From Sepiola atlantica (Eukaryota > Mollusca > Cephalopoda > Sepiida > Sepiolidae), in the NCBI GenBank assembly GCA_963556195.1, contig OY744519.1:30599897-30663896 (forward strand): a DNA stretch of 64,000 bases. The letters are read 5' to 3'. Position 1 is the first letter of the stretch. Each line of letters opens with the position of its first letter. The notes under the pieces are model-generated. The model had not been told where the DNA came from. It searched no databases and worked only from the letters and a program-made list of their open reading frames with translations. The position numbers were made by a program, and so were the translations under genes. Positions 20,075 through 30,119 of the stretch are shown here, piece by piece.

Positions 20075-20474
20075 GGGCGGAGGCGAACGTGTTTTTGTTG
20101 GGTGTCTGATTTAGGTTTGCTTTTATTTTTTGTAATGACATGTTTGTTTTGATTATAGAGTGGGTTGGCCAAGGTGGGTACTTGTTTGGTGCCAATAAGC
20201 TCACACAACCAATCCATTAGTCTCGACCTGGTCCATGAGGGTTGTGGCCTCGGGAAAGCCCACCGGAGATAATTGCAGGGTCTCTTTCCATGCGCGACAT
20301 GGCACATACAACTACCCACGGTATTATGCAACTGATGATGGAGCAGCCGTTCTTGGCGCTACCCAAGAGTTTGGGCTCCTTCCTGTCAGTCGGAAACAGC
20401 AGCCAGACAAGCTGTCTAACTAGTACCCTCAACCTGTCGGAACAAGAGAGACCCAGATTGTCATGTAAGACTTA

Positions 20475-20864
20475 GTGACGAAAATTTTTTTCCCCAAGTT
20501 GCCCAAATAGAGAGAAAGAGAACGGCGTTTATTGACCTAGTAAGGAAACAAGGCTAGGCACTGAGTGTTTAGAGGCGTCCCAGCGCTGTTACCTCTGCGC
20601 CTTACTAATAGACAAGGAAGAGGTGCAAGGGCCGGCGATAGGCAGAACCTATCTACTTCTTAAGCAATTGTAGGTTTGCAAACCGGATATTTTGTTCGAG
20701 ATTCCAACTCTAGGAAGGTTGTCGATCAGGACTAAGGAGGCCTCCCTCCCCAACGGTTTATTGCCACGGCGTAAGTAGCTGGTAGCAAAGTTTTTTTGTC
20801 AGAGATTTCCTTCTCTTAGATGGATAGCCTTACAAGGTCTTACGGGTCCAACACTCCGAGAAGG
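20475..20864. other. No recognisable gene
   Basis: Mixed sequence with no recognisable feature, between the LINE 5' side and a duplicated TA-rich block. Confidence 0.4.
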
Positions 20865-20869
20865 GTGAA

Positions 20870-20886
20870 AATATCCTGAGCCCGTT

Positions 20887-20951
<65 letters not shown>

Positions 20952-20990
20952 GATATAAGTTCATTGTATACTAAAAATCCTGAGCCCGTT

Positions 20991-21061
<71 letters not shown>

Positions 21062-21086
21062 GATATAAGTTCATTGTATACTAAAA
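20870..21086. repeat. Tandem duplication of a 110-bp block with (TA)n
   Basis: The block TCCTGAGCCCGTTTACTA-(TA)n-GTAGATATAAGTTCATTG-TATACTAAAAA occurs twice in direct order, with (TA)n tracts of about 60 and 64 bases. The flanking bases are identical in the two copies. Confidence 0.9.
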
Positions 21087-22680
21087 AGGGAACAGAAAGT
21101 TAAAGATAGGTTTCCCTCTCGCAAGTAAGTGTACATAAGAGAAATAAGAAAGGCAAGAATCAGATTTCAAAGAATACAGTGGGAACTGAATATGCAAAAA
21201 AATAAATAAATAAATAAATAAATAAAAGAATTGATTTTACATTAGATTAATGTCTATCGTATTCGTAAAAGTTGTTTTCTCTACGTTATTTCGCTGGTTC
21301 TCTCTGTGCGCGAATTCGTTCACAAGTTGTTGTTTAATTCACTAATCAATGGGCGAAGCGACGATAGGGAGTTCGTTCGGGTTTCTTCTCTTCGTCGCGC
21401 ACCATCATCGGCGCGCAGCGTCGGGCGCGTCCGACTCTAATGATAATTCAACTCCGTCTGTCTGACTGTGTACTCGTTCTCTATTTCGCCACGCACCCCT
21501 TCATCGGCGCGCGTCAGGCGAACGTTCAACACTGACTGGCTCTCTCGCCGTCTCTACTGGTTCTGTACTGAACTTCTCTATTCCTCTTATTGAAGGGGTC
21601 TATCGTCGTACACCCCCTTTCTCTGCCATATTTCTCTCTGCGTCTCTTCCTCTCTCGGGGGGGGGGGCGGGCGTCTCACTCCCCTGTCTCTAAAATAAAT
21701 GGAATTTTCTTTCTGGCCCGGTGTTATCGCTAAAACAATTGCCTTTTCATCCCACCACACAGCTGGTGACGATCTCTCACCGAGTTCGTGATTAACGATG
21801 ACAGGCCTAATTGTTTATCCGCTAAATCAAAGCAGACCTCCAGAATCGCAAATCCAAAGCATATCCTTACTCAAAACCATATTTCTTTGTTAATATTTAT
21901 TAGAATTAACGCTAAGATCATGGATTTTTTAAATCTTTAACTTCCCATCTGGCAACTCTCTTCTTTTTGTGGTGGCGTTGGTGTTGACTACCAAACACGA
22001 CTACACCAGACAAACCGACACCTTGTTCCCGTCGTCTTAATAGGTTCGTTTCCACGTCAAATATATACTAGTTTTATATCTCCACTTCGTCTCTACACAG
22101 GGCCTAGCATCACCACCAAGATGCATACTAGTGCGTAACCAGGGTACCCGATCCCCATGGGGCCCGGACACTTTGTCACAGACAACCTTTCGACCATTTA
22201 TCATAATCGTTTATTGGTTGGTCGGTTGCTACGTGTGGTAACTGCAGGTTCTCTCGATGAGAATAGTACGTTAGATCACTTAATATGAATTACACCACTG
22301 ACTGTCGAAGAAACATCATAATAAAACTAAGAAGAAGGACCCATATTTTACCATAAAAAAACAAACACACACACATTTTAACAAAATAAAAAAATAGAGT
22401 AACATAGGGCCCACAAGTGGGCGCAGGAGTTTCTTAAGTCCGTCATTTTTTTTCCATGCCGGATATATCCCACGGGTTTAGCTAGGCGCTGAGTCTATGA
22501 CATATCCCGTCATTCGGATTTTGTGAAAACAAAAAGCAATCTAGTCATGTTTTAATGATCTTAACACTACATGTAATCAACGGGAATAACATCGCCTATT
22601 TTGAAAAAACAAATGAGCGGTTGTTTTCTTTTGTTTTTTTTTCTTTCTTTTGGTCAGAAACACCTTTTTACCTAAAAGAA
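21087..22680. other. No gene; GC-rich block and possible LTR edge
   Basis: (AAAT)n lies at 21203-21225. A GC-rich part (21300-21680) has two related CATCGGCGCGC segments and a G run. AATAAA occurs at about 21695. CACCACACA followed by GCTGGTGACGATCTC at about 21760-21780 resembles an LTR end with a primer binding site, but I find no matching start or partner. 22000-22680 holds nothing recognised. Confidence 0.35.
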
Positions 22681-22733
22681 ATATTATTGAGAATAAAGCA
22701 GATTAATATGTTAAAAGAATGACAACCGCCGGA

Positions 22734-22806
22734 TGCCGAAACCCGGGATTGAACCAGGGACCTTTAGATCTTCAGTCTAACGCTCTCCCAACTGAGCTAT
22801 TTCGGC
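22734..22806 (-). tRNA. tRNA-Phe (GAA)
   Basis: Complete, identical in sequence to the copy at 10797, on the minus strand. All stems, A and B boxes and the GAA anticodon are intact. Its 3' flank holds CATTCTTTTAACATATTAATC, with a four-T Pol III stop. It forms an inverted pair with 23457-23529. Confidence 0.92.
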
Positions 22807-23456
22807 TGTCAGATTCATTACTTTGTATCCACCAATTTATCAGGTATCTGACAGCTTCTATTACGATTGTAAGTGTCCGTTTACAGTATTTTATGTTCAT
22901 TTGATGCATTCAATTCAAAAGTTACGAAGATTTGAACATCCTAAATAAAACAAAACTATTCTATTTATAACACCAATCGATTTCTATGTTTTCACTAAAA
23001 CTTGAAATATTCACTTTTGGGCGAATTTTTACTTTAGGGTTAAAAACTCATAACACTTTCAAAATTTAATATTTTCGGAAAAGGTTCGCCCATTTTTGTA
23101 CACAATAAGAATTTTGCATAATATAAAATAAGAATCGTATTTGCTGCAGTTACTGAAGATTTTTATGTCAAGATACTTGAACTAAGGATGCCTCCAGTGC
23201 GCTGTTGAAATAGTGTTTTATTCGGCGACCCCCACCACTTCGCTCAACATGCTTGGGACTAACTCGGTCGGTGGTTTGATAAGAAGGTCGCACCTACTTT
23301 AATATGCGCCTGTTGATTGAGACCAATCCTCTTGCTGGTTAAGTTAAAGTTCAATGTTGTCAACTGAAGTAGATTAGATCACGTCTGCTTGAAACGGACA
23401 CTTACAATCGTAATAGAAGCTTGTTGAATTGAGGAATGATGACTTTTAATCAGACA
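22807..23456 (+). repeat. Spacer between inverted tRNA-Phe genes
   Basis: A 650-bp spacer found again, reversed, at 10117-10796 and in part at 12260-12637, 16250-16410 and 810-870. Its two ends carry an inverted repeat: GCTTCTATTACGATTGTAAG at about 22853 and its complement at about 23401-23420, extending through TGTCCGTTT and AAACGGACA. No coding frame is convincing. Confidence 0.75.
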
Positions 23457-23529
23457 GTCGAAATAGCTCAGTTGGGAGAGCGTTAGACTGAAGATCTAAA
23501 GGTCCCTGGTTCAATCCCGGGTTTCGGCA
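23457..23529 (+). tRNA. tRNA-Phe (GAA), one acceptor G-U pair
   Basis: Same as the copy at 10797 except the second base is T, turning one acceptor pair into U-G. All other stems and both Pol III boxes are intact. The 3' flank TCCGGCGGTTGTCACC with TTTTT is conserved. Confidence 0.88.
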
Positions 23530-23559
23530 TCCGGCGGTTGTCACCTTTTTACATATGTA

Positions 23560-24543
23560 TTTTATTTGTTCATTTTTTTTGCCTGATTGTATTGCTTTGT
23601 TTTCACAGTTTATTGACAAAAAAATGTTTTTCTATCACATGAACTATAGCGATATCGTATGAGCTCCTGATGAGGATTACGTTTTCTTCACTTCAAGCCC
23701 AGTTATCTCTCAGAAATCAACACTTGATCTCTTTATGAAATACATAGATATCCGAGAGCTTCTCTTCTACTTCTCAAACATTGAGGCAGTGAAGAATATT
23801 AATTTTCCTCTCCCTAATTGACCACTGAACTATGTATTTAGGTAATCTTTCTTGTGGTCTTTTCTTGATCTTGCCGGATTTCAGGACGAGAATTCATCTG
23901 GGCTGGTAGAGTATCCAGCTTAGTGTTGTTGTTTGAGATAGCATCACTTCGAGAAGAATCACCATTCCACGTATAGCCATGCCGACAGGGGTCTTATTGG
24001 GTTTCGAATACTATGTTAGTTTGGATACTTAGTCAGGGTTCACAGAGAGACCGAAGACACTCAAGGAAAGTGTATAATAGGCATTCAAACTCTTAACTTT
24101 TTTCTTTCAATTTTCTTATCTTTTTCTATTTGCTGGGGATGCGGCATCCTACTTGATGCCAGACATTCACCCGCTATTTCAGAGATTCCAATCGAGAGAT
24201 CTTTTTAGATTTTAACCGTCGCTTTAATTCTAACTGTGTGTATCTCCCTTGCACTTGGTTCACCGGGTATATTCGTCGGCTAGTTTTGAAAAATATTTCA
24301 CGGGCCCGGTTGCTCTGCCTGATTGAAGCATTATATTGACAGTGAAACTGCTACGCTTATATATTGTATACAGCGAACCGCATTATACAGAAAATGTGAT
24401 ATAATTGGTTTAATTCATATAGGTGTTTTCAAGACTTGGCTTGATGCAAGGTCAGAGCGATTGATCACCGAATGGGGATCAATCGCTATGACTATCGTGA
24501 GAGATCCTAGAAAGTTCATTCTTCATTGTGTCAAATTTTGTTA
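23560..24543. other. About 1 kb with no recognisable gene
   Basis: Unassigned sequence. The only long frame (24323-24598) runs into the Helitron-like element and has no domain I recognise. Confidence 0.4.
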
Positions 24544-25020
24544 TCTATTATATAAAGTGCAGTTGTCTGTGTGTATGTATGTATGTATGTTGAGCTAAAA
24601 GTCAAAAACTACAAAACAAACACCCACAAAGTTGGTATATTATTAATCGGCGTTGCCCCAGATGAATAATATCTAAAATTAAAAAGAAATTATCCCTTCT
24701 TTGGGGGTCAACTGGGCCAGGTTTCGTCAGGAACGATGATTGGTTTTCCAACCATTTTATGTATTAATTTGGAAAGAAAATGCCGACTCATTCCTCGAGA
24801 AATCTCTATAAAGGAGAGTTGTCTGTGTGTGTACGTGTATGTGTCTAAAGAGATAAATGGGATGGGTGGAGTAGAAAAGAGTTGGGGAGAGGGGGGTGGA
24901 AACGGGTGAAAGGGGAAGAGAGAAAAATAGAGAGACGGATGAAGAGGGATAGAGAGAAAGAAGTTTTAATAGAAATATGTTACACTTTTGTACCGGACAG
25001 CACCGGGTAGTCCTGTTAGG
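24544..25020 (+). mobile_element. Non-autonomous Helitron-like element 1
   Basis: It starts TCTATTATATAAAG, then GCAGTTGTCTGTGTGT, and ends with the short stem CCGG-ACAGCA-CCGG followed by GTAGTCCTGTTAG. A small 3' hairpin followed by a CTAG/CTRR-type end is the Helitron hallmark. No Rep or helicase is encoded. Its body aligns with element 2 over CTACAAAACAAAC, CACAAAGTTGGTATATT, GATGAATAATATCTAAAA and ACTGGGCC(A/C)GGTTTCGTCAG. A second 5'-like end lies inside at about 24803. Confidence 0.6.
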
Positions 25021-25473
25021 ATATTATATAAAAGGCAGTTATCTGTGTCTGTGCGTGTGTCTGTGTGTGTGTCCAGCTATAAGTAAAACCTACAAAACAA
25101 ACAGCCACAAAGTTGGTATATTCTTGATCAGCGTCGCCCCGAATGAATAATATCTAAAAAAATGTTTAATTATTCCTTCTTTGGAGGTCCACTGGGCCCG
25201 GTTTCGTCAGAGAGTGGTCGGTCTTTCAGCTATTTCCAATGTTATCTATCATATAAAGGAGACGTGAACTATATATTATTATTTTAAATACATTAAAACA
25301 AGAGAGAGGGGAATGTGCTGGGCGGAGGTGGAAAAACCGGGAAGGGGAAAAGAGAGAAAGATAGAGAGAGGTAGAAAGAAAGAAGTTTTAATATAAAGAT
25401 GTTGCACACACTTCTTAACCTCTTCTATTTTGTTTTTTTATGACCCCAGGCAACTCCGGGTAGCCTTGCTAGT
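25021..25473 (+). mobile_element. Non-autonomous Helitron-like element 2
   Basis: It begins directly after element 1 with TATTATATAAAAGGCAGTTATCTGTGTC. It ends CCCAGGCAACTCCGGG (imperfect hairpin) then TAGCCTTGCTAGT, a good Helitron 3' terminus (CTAGT at 25469-25473). A 5'-end-like TCTATCATATAAAGGA inside at 25245 suggests nested or fused copies. Confidence 0.65.
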
Positions 25474-25904
25474 TTAAATAGTTGTGGAAAAAAAAACAAC
25501 CACAACTCTAATCTAATTAATATCTGATAGCCGAAATACACGTTCTAGAGCGGGTTCAGAATACCGTGATGTATCTCTTGGATCTTTTAATATAGACGTC
25601 TGATCAAGTATTTATTCGTTAGCAAATTTTCATAACGAATTGGGTACAAGGCCAATAAATGTCGGCCGTATGAGGTCGGGGTCGTTCTGGTCTATAATCT
25701 ATTCTGAAACTAGACCGTTTCACCATAATGCCGCATTTGCTCTATGGTAGTCAATACTTAGGAAATCTCCAGCGTTTGAGTAATTTTATTTACAATGAGA
25801 ATATGTACAGATGTCTTATTGATGGGCAGTGGGACTACTAAAAACACCCCCAAAGCGTGAAAATAAAGCAATAAAATAAAATGTGATGAAGGGTAGATTA
25901 GTAA
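25474..25904. other. No recognisable gene
   Basis: Unassigned AT-rich sequence between the Helitron-like elements and an R1 repeat. Confidence 0.4.
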
Positions 25905-26110
25905 GGTCCTCCCGACCCTTGCTAATTGTGGATTTCCCACCCTCCCCTCTTTGGGGTGGAGTTAGTTTATTGCTAACTGCCTGAGGCGCCCCGACCGAGG
26001 AATGTCTACGGGACTGCCCAAGATTTTTTTGTGGGGCCAGAATGCACTACTTATTTTGTGCTGACCCAACAAATCCCACTTTCCCACCTTGTGTCACATC
26101 TTCCCGCGGT
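25905..26110 (-). repeat. Dispersed repeat R1, reverse copy
   Basis: Shares ordered blocks, in reverse, with 31010-31250 and 49900-50110: CACCTTGTGTCACATCTT, a CCCAAGATTTTTTTGT-GGCC block, GTTAGTTTATTGCTAACTGCC, and a CCTCCC/GGGAGG inverted pair. It has no coding potential. Confidence 0.6.
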
Positions 26111-26142
26111 GGTAAATATATATATTTACAATAAATTACAAA

Positions 26143-27180
26143 ATGGAGGAATTTAAAAATGCAATGTTGGACAACATTAAACACCAAGAAGAGCAAGAAC
26201 TTCAACTAAAAGAGAAATTCCAAGAAAAACTAATAAAACAAATGGAACATCAGAAGAAAATGGAAATAAAAAACTTGATCTATAAGATAAATTTTAATAA
26301 AAACAATTGGACCAAATTATACGAATTATCGAATAGGGGTCAAAATACTGAAGATGAAAGTGCATATTCACAAAAAAATATTTGAAGCGCTATCGATAAT
26401 TTTACTTACGACCCTGAAAACGAAATTACGTTTGCTTTGATTTTAGACGATACAAAGATCTTTATAATACAGACCGTGCGAATTAGACCGATTTTAAAAA
26501 GGTTCGTTTGCTATTAAGAAAGTTGGGTATAGTTGAACATACCAACGTCGTCAATTATATATTGCCGACAAAAAAAACAGCAACCTTACATTTGTTGGAG
26601 CGGTACAATTATGAACTAAATCGTTTAGTCCTAAAAGGTCTCTTTTTCACAAAAGGTGGAAATGTATAAATCTCACAAGGGTGAAGACAAAGACTACACT
26701 ACTTTCGCACGCGTAGGTAACAAACACTGCGATGATTTCAAATTGTCAGAGTTGAGCGCTAACAATTTTAAATGTCTAATCTTTGCACATGGGTTAGTAT
26801 TAAATACGGATGCAGAAATCAGACGAAGAGTTCTTAATAAACTAGAGAATTAACCTGGGTAAACGCTTCAATATATTGCAAAAGATTGCCAACGTTTTAT
26901 TAATGTTCGCCAAAATTCAAGAGAGCAAAGCAAGGTGTCACATATTAAAAAAATACGAAACAAAAAGAAAATTAATTCACCAACTAAATTTGATCAACCA
27001 AAGAAAAATAATTTGCCACCTAAATCATGTTTTCGCTGCGGGTAATTGCATTGGTACAAAGATTTTCCATATAAAATGAAAAAGTGTTTAAATTGGGGTC
27101 ACATGGGACACAAAAGTACACACTGCAAAAAGCTAAAATTTGCTAAAAATGACGAAGCGGAAAATGTCAGGAAATTTTTG
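26143..27180 (+). pseudogene. Gag-like region of a Ty3/gypsy remnant
   Basis: The first frame (80 codons from ATG 26143) is a Lys/Glu/Gln-rich coiled-coil-like segment. After stops and frameshifts, LERYNYELNRLVL and ANNFKCLIFAHGL (26590-26850) follow. At about 27029-27130 are remnants of two zinc knuckles, CFRCG and CLNWGHMGHKSTHC, the second with a Cys changed to Trp. This order is typical of Gag. No intact protein is possible. Confidence 0.55.
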
Positions 27181-27589
27181 CAAGTAAAAATATATTAAAT
27201 AAAAATATAACGCTACAAGTTAATTCCCGTGGTGATCTGTCAATAATAAATCTTCAAAGGTGGAAAAAATGGAAAACCAACTTTGATGAGAACGAGCAAA
27301 ATAGCAAAAAGAGTCACTGGTGAACAAATAAAATTTGAATGCTAGCTAATCTCTAACGTTACATTAAAAGGAAAAACTTTGAAATTAAGAATGTGTGTAA
27401 TGAACGACTCAAACAACCCCTTTAGCACGGACTGGATGGAGAAATTTCAATCATGGAATATTCCCATAAAATCTTTCTGTCAAAATATTGAAACTTAAAA
27501 TGCCGAAGCAGATAGACTAAAGAAAGTATTAAAGATAAACCTTCTCGGAAGTTTTCTCTAGTGGACTGAGAAGATGTAAAAAAATAACT

Positions 27590-28300
27590 GCCAAGTTTGA
27601 ATTAAAACCAAATATTGAACCAGTGTTTAAAAAGAAAAGAAATGATCCATTTGCGTCATTAAATCAGCTTGACGAGGAATTAAATAGACTCGAAGAAATG
27701 GGAGCATTATCGAAAGTAGAGTACAGTGGGTGGGTTTCGTCTAGTCTAAGTGAAAAGGTAAAGAGATCTGTTTTTGCAGACTTTTTCCACAGGATTAGAC
27801 CGTGCACTAAAGGATTACCAACACCCTTTGCCTAATCCAGAAGAAATTCCAAACGTTGATTTAAGTGATGCTTATCTACAAATACATGTGGACGAGGAGT
27901 GCTCAAAGCTACTTTGTATAAATATCCATAGGGGTTTGTACACATTCGAACGATTACTATTTGGTGTTAAGGTTGCACCAGCTATTTTTCAACAAGTAAT
28001 GGACTCATTGCTTAGCTGACTGGAATTTGCGACAGCCTACTTAGATGACATTCTAGTGATCAGTAAAAGTACTGAGCAACACAAAATAAATTATAGACAA
28101 AGATGGTAGAAGATCAGACCCAGAGCGAGCTAGTGCGATAAAAAAAATATGCTGGCCCCGGAAAACGTATCGTCACTACAACGTTTTCCTGGTTTAGAAA
28201 ATTATTATAATGTGTTTATTCCAAGCATGCACAATTTGCGAGCTCCTCTTAACGAGCTATCTAAAAAGGAACAAGATTGCGTCGAATAATCATTTTAAAA
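27590..28300 (+). pseudogene. Reverse transcriptase of a Ty3/gypsy remnant
   Basis: In two or more frames the translation gives PVFKKKRNDPFASL, DFSTGLDRALKDYQHPLP, VDLSDAYLQIHV (motif A), GLYTFERLLFGVKVAPAIFQ (motif B) and AYLDDILVIS (catalytic YLDD at 28038-28049). QRFLGLENYYNVFIPSM then marks the connection toward RNase H. A short segment upstream of motif A is deleted. These are diagnostic Ty3/gypsy RT motifs, most like the Mag-type elements; the subfamily is not resolved. Confidence 0.82.
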
Positions 28301-28499
28301 CAAGATTGAGTCGAATAATCGTAGAGAATTAAGTCATTTTAAAACGAGAATTTCAGACGCTAAAAACACGATCTCTGCGATGTTTCGTTCGTTTACTTAA
28401 AAGTTTTGTAAATAATAAAAAACGCACTCTACATTAAAAAATAAATATTTACTATATATCCCCACTTTTCTTAAAATAAATATTTCCCTATATTAAAAA

Positions 28500-29228
28500 T
28501 CGACGAAAGACCAAGCAACTCAGGTTACTTATCCGTTTGTTTACAGATGCCACGTACGTGTGCGAAGGTAAATCAGCGTAGATCCGAATTCGTCTCATTC
28601 AATTTCTTGGGTTTCTTGAAACCTAATTGATCCAGTTTTTTTACATGAATTGCTCGCCGTTTCGGAGTTATTGACAGCATTGTATTAGAAAACAGAACGC
28701 AATTCACGTCTATTGGATTTAAATTATTCTGTCAAATATTTTGTAGTGGAGCATATCACGATCGCGCCCTACCATGCGAGAAGCAATGGTCAGACAGAAC
28801 GGTTTTATGGATACTTTCATAAGAGCGCTTAAGAAAGCGATAGGCACACCTACCGAAAAGGTCATTCAAGAATGACCCCAAATAACAATGTTCTACGTTC
28901 CATGACGCCAACAAAAGCAATGTTTGCCAGGAAGATTAAAACAGTGTTTGATAGATTGTTGCCAATCCATACGAAACCAGTATGTGAACAAAATCTCACG
29001 AAGGCACGCTTCAAAGCTAGAGAGAAAGTTTTCTTTCGGATGTTCAAAAGCAATGCATCTTACTGGGAAACAGGGACAGTGAATAAACGGATTTGGAACA
29101 TGATTTTCATGGTAAAGGTACACAGGTTTATGCACAAAAGACACATACACCAGATCAGGAAACGATATTTAGATGGTGTCGAGAATAATACTCCAGAGGA
29201 TGAACTAATGGATTTAAAATACATTTGA
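28500..29228 (+). pseudogene. Integrase C-terminal part of the gypsy remnant
   Basis: A broken stretch with RQNGFMDTFIRALKKAIGTP (integrase core, near its last catalytic helix) leads into a 118-codon frame starting at 28872. That frame has SMTPTKAMFARKIKTVFDRL and, near its end, KVHRFMHKRHIHQIRKRYL, typical of the integrase C-terminal domain. RNase H and the first part of integrase are largely deleted. No 3' LTR is certain. Confidence 0.7.
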
Positions 29229-29343
29229 ATACATGTATCTTAGAATAAGTTGACAAACGCAGGCTTACATTTTATAAGACTTTCAGACAGCTCTGTACAT
29301 ACTATACAATCAGCACAATACATGGCGTTCTATATCACAATAT

Positions 29344-29346
<3 letters not shown>

Positions 29347-29390
<44 letters not shown>
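29347..29390. repeat. (TA)n microsatellite
   Basis: About 22 TA units. Confidence 0.95.
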
Positions 29391-29393
<3 letters not shown>

Positions 29394-29581
29394 CTAGATA
29401 AAGTGAAACAAGTGAAGCTGTTTTAAACTTTATGACTTGGATGAACTGTATAAGTTTAACAAAAAAGTGTGTTATGGGTCGATATATTTAGTGTTTTATA
29501 TACTTTTATGTATTTTATATTTTTTTTTTATATATTTTCAAAGTTTAATTTTATTACCTGCAGTAATGTCATTGCGGTAAT

Positions 29582-29629
29582 GGTCCTCTGAGGAGAAGAT
29601 TTTCTTTGAAAACTCATGAGTTAAGGACT
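29582..29629 (+). ncRNA. Hammerhead ribozyme candidate, type I
   Basis: The sequence forms all three hammerhead stems around a full core. Stem I pairs GTCCT (29583-29587) with AGGAC (29624-29628) and can add a G-U pair. The core CTGAGGA (29588-29594) fits CUGANGA. Stem II pairs GAAGA (29595-29599) with TCTTT (29603-29607), with one G-U at its base. GAAA (29608-29611) follows. Stem III pairs AACT(C) (29611-29615) with (G)AGTT (29618-29622), with A15.1 to U16.1. The cleavage-site base is A29623, giving a UUA triplet, which is allowed (NUH) but slow. Hammerheads are known in Penelope-like elements and retrozymes. No experiment supports activity. Confidence 0.65.
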
Positions 29630-29802
29630 TTAAAGTACTTTGCTTGAACTTTGAATTATAATAAAATTTGATTCGCACCTTATTTTATTCTTTCACTTTA
29701 TCTAGTGCTATTAATGCTCTATCCAGTATATTGAGTTTCATTTTTATCCGGATGTTCACTAATTAAAGATATTAGTTGCCTCTTATATCTTTTGTTGTAT
29801 TA

Positions 29803-29811
<9 letters not shown>

Positions 29812-29886
<75 letters not shown>
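29812..29886. repeat. (TA)n microsatellite
   Basis: About 37 TA units. Confidence 0.95.
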
Positions 29887-29889
<3 letters not shown>

Positions 29890-29954
29890 AAGGTCATACG
29901 ACAATACCAAATTTTCTCTATGGACTACTTTACTTAAAACACATCACATGTTTT

Positions 29955-30070
29955 TATACAAGCGTGATGCTAGAAATGGGACAAGACTTACCCCAAAAAG
30001 AAAGAAAAAATCTAAACATAGTAAAAATTGTGTGGGTTAATGTGATCACCTTCTCTTTCTTTCTCTCTCT

Positions 30071-30116
<46 letters not shown>
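29955..30116 (+). repeat. Dispersed repeat with attached (CT)n
   Basis: Reverse-complement match to 6498-6690. Shared blocks are CCCCAAAAAGAAAGAAAAA, AACATAGTAAAAAT and TGGGTTAATGTGAT, followed by (CT)n. Confidence 0.65.
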
Positions 30117-30118
<2 letters not shown>

Positions 30119-30119
30119 A

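Larger units (their letters stand above)
17325..20440 (-). mobile_element. Jockey-superfamily non-LTR retrotransposon, copy 1
   Basis: The minus strand carries an APE-type endonuclease frame, then an RT frame, then a 3' region with an A-rich tail (plus-strand T-rich run at about 17310-17325). The 3' end aligns with copies 2 and 3 at CACCCCAAACAAGGCA-like sequence. The RT C-terminal coding sequence continues in another frame to about 17425 (VEVPRCRR then FFPRTAGLWNSLP). The 5' edge is uncertain: coding similarity runs to about 20330 in a shifted frame. Defects are a frameshift at a C run, loss of the RT catalytic block and a frameshift near 17630. Confidence 0.88.

Noticed and set aside
23670..23700. 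Hammerhead core at CTGATGAGGATT
   Set aside because: No GAAA after a pairing stem II.
24323..24598. 91-codon frame
   Set aside because: Runs into the Helitron-like element and has no recognisable motif.
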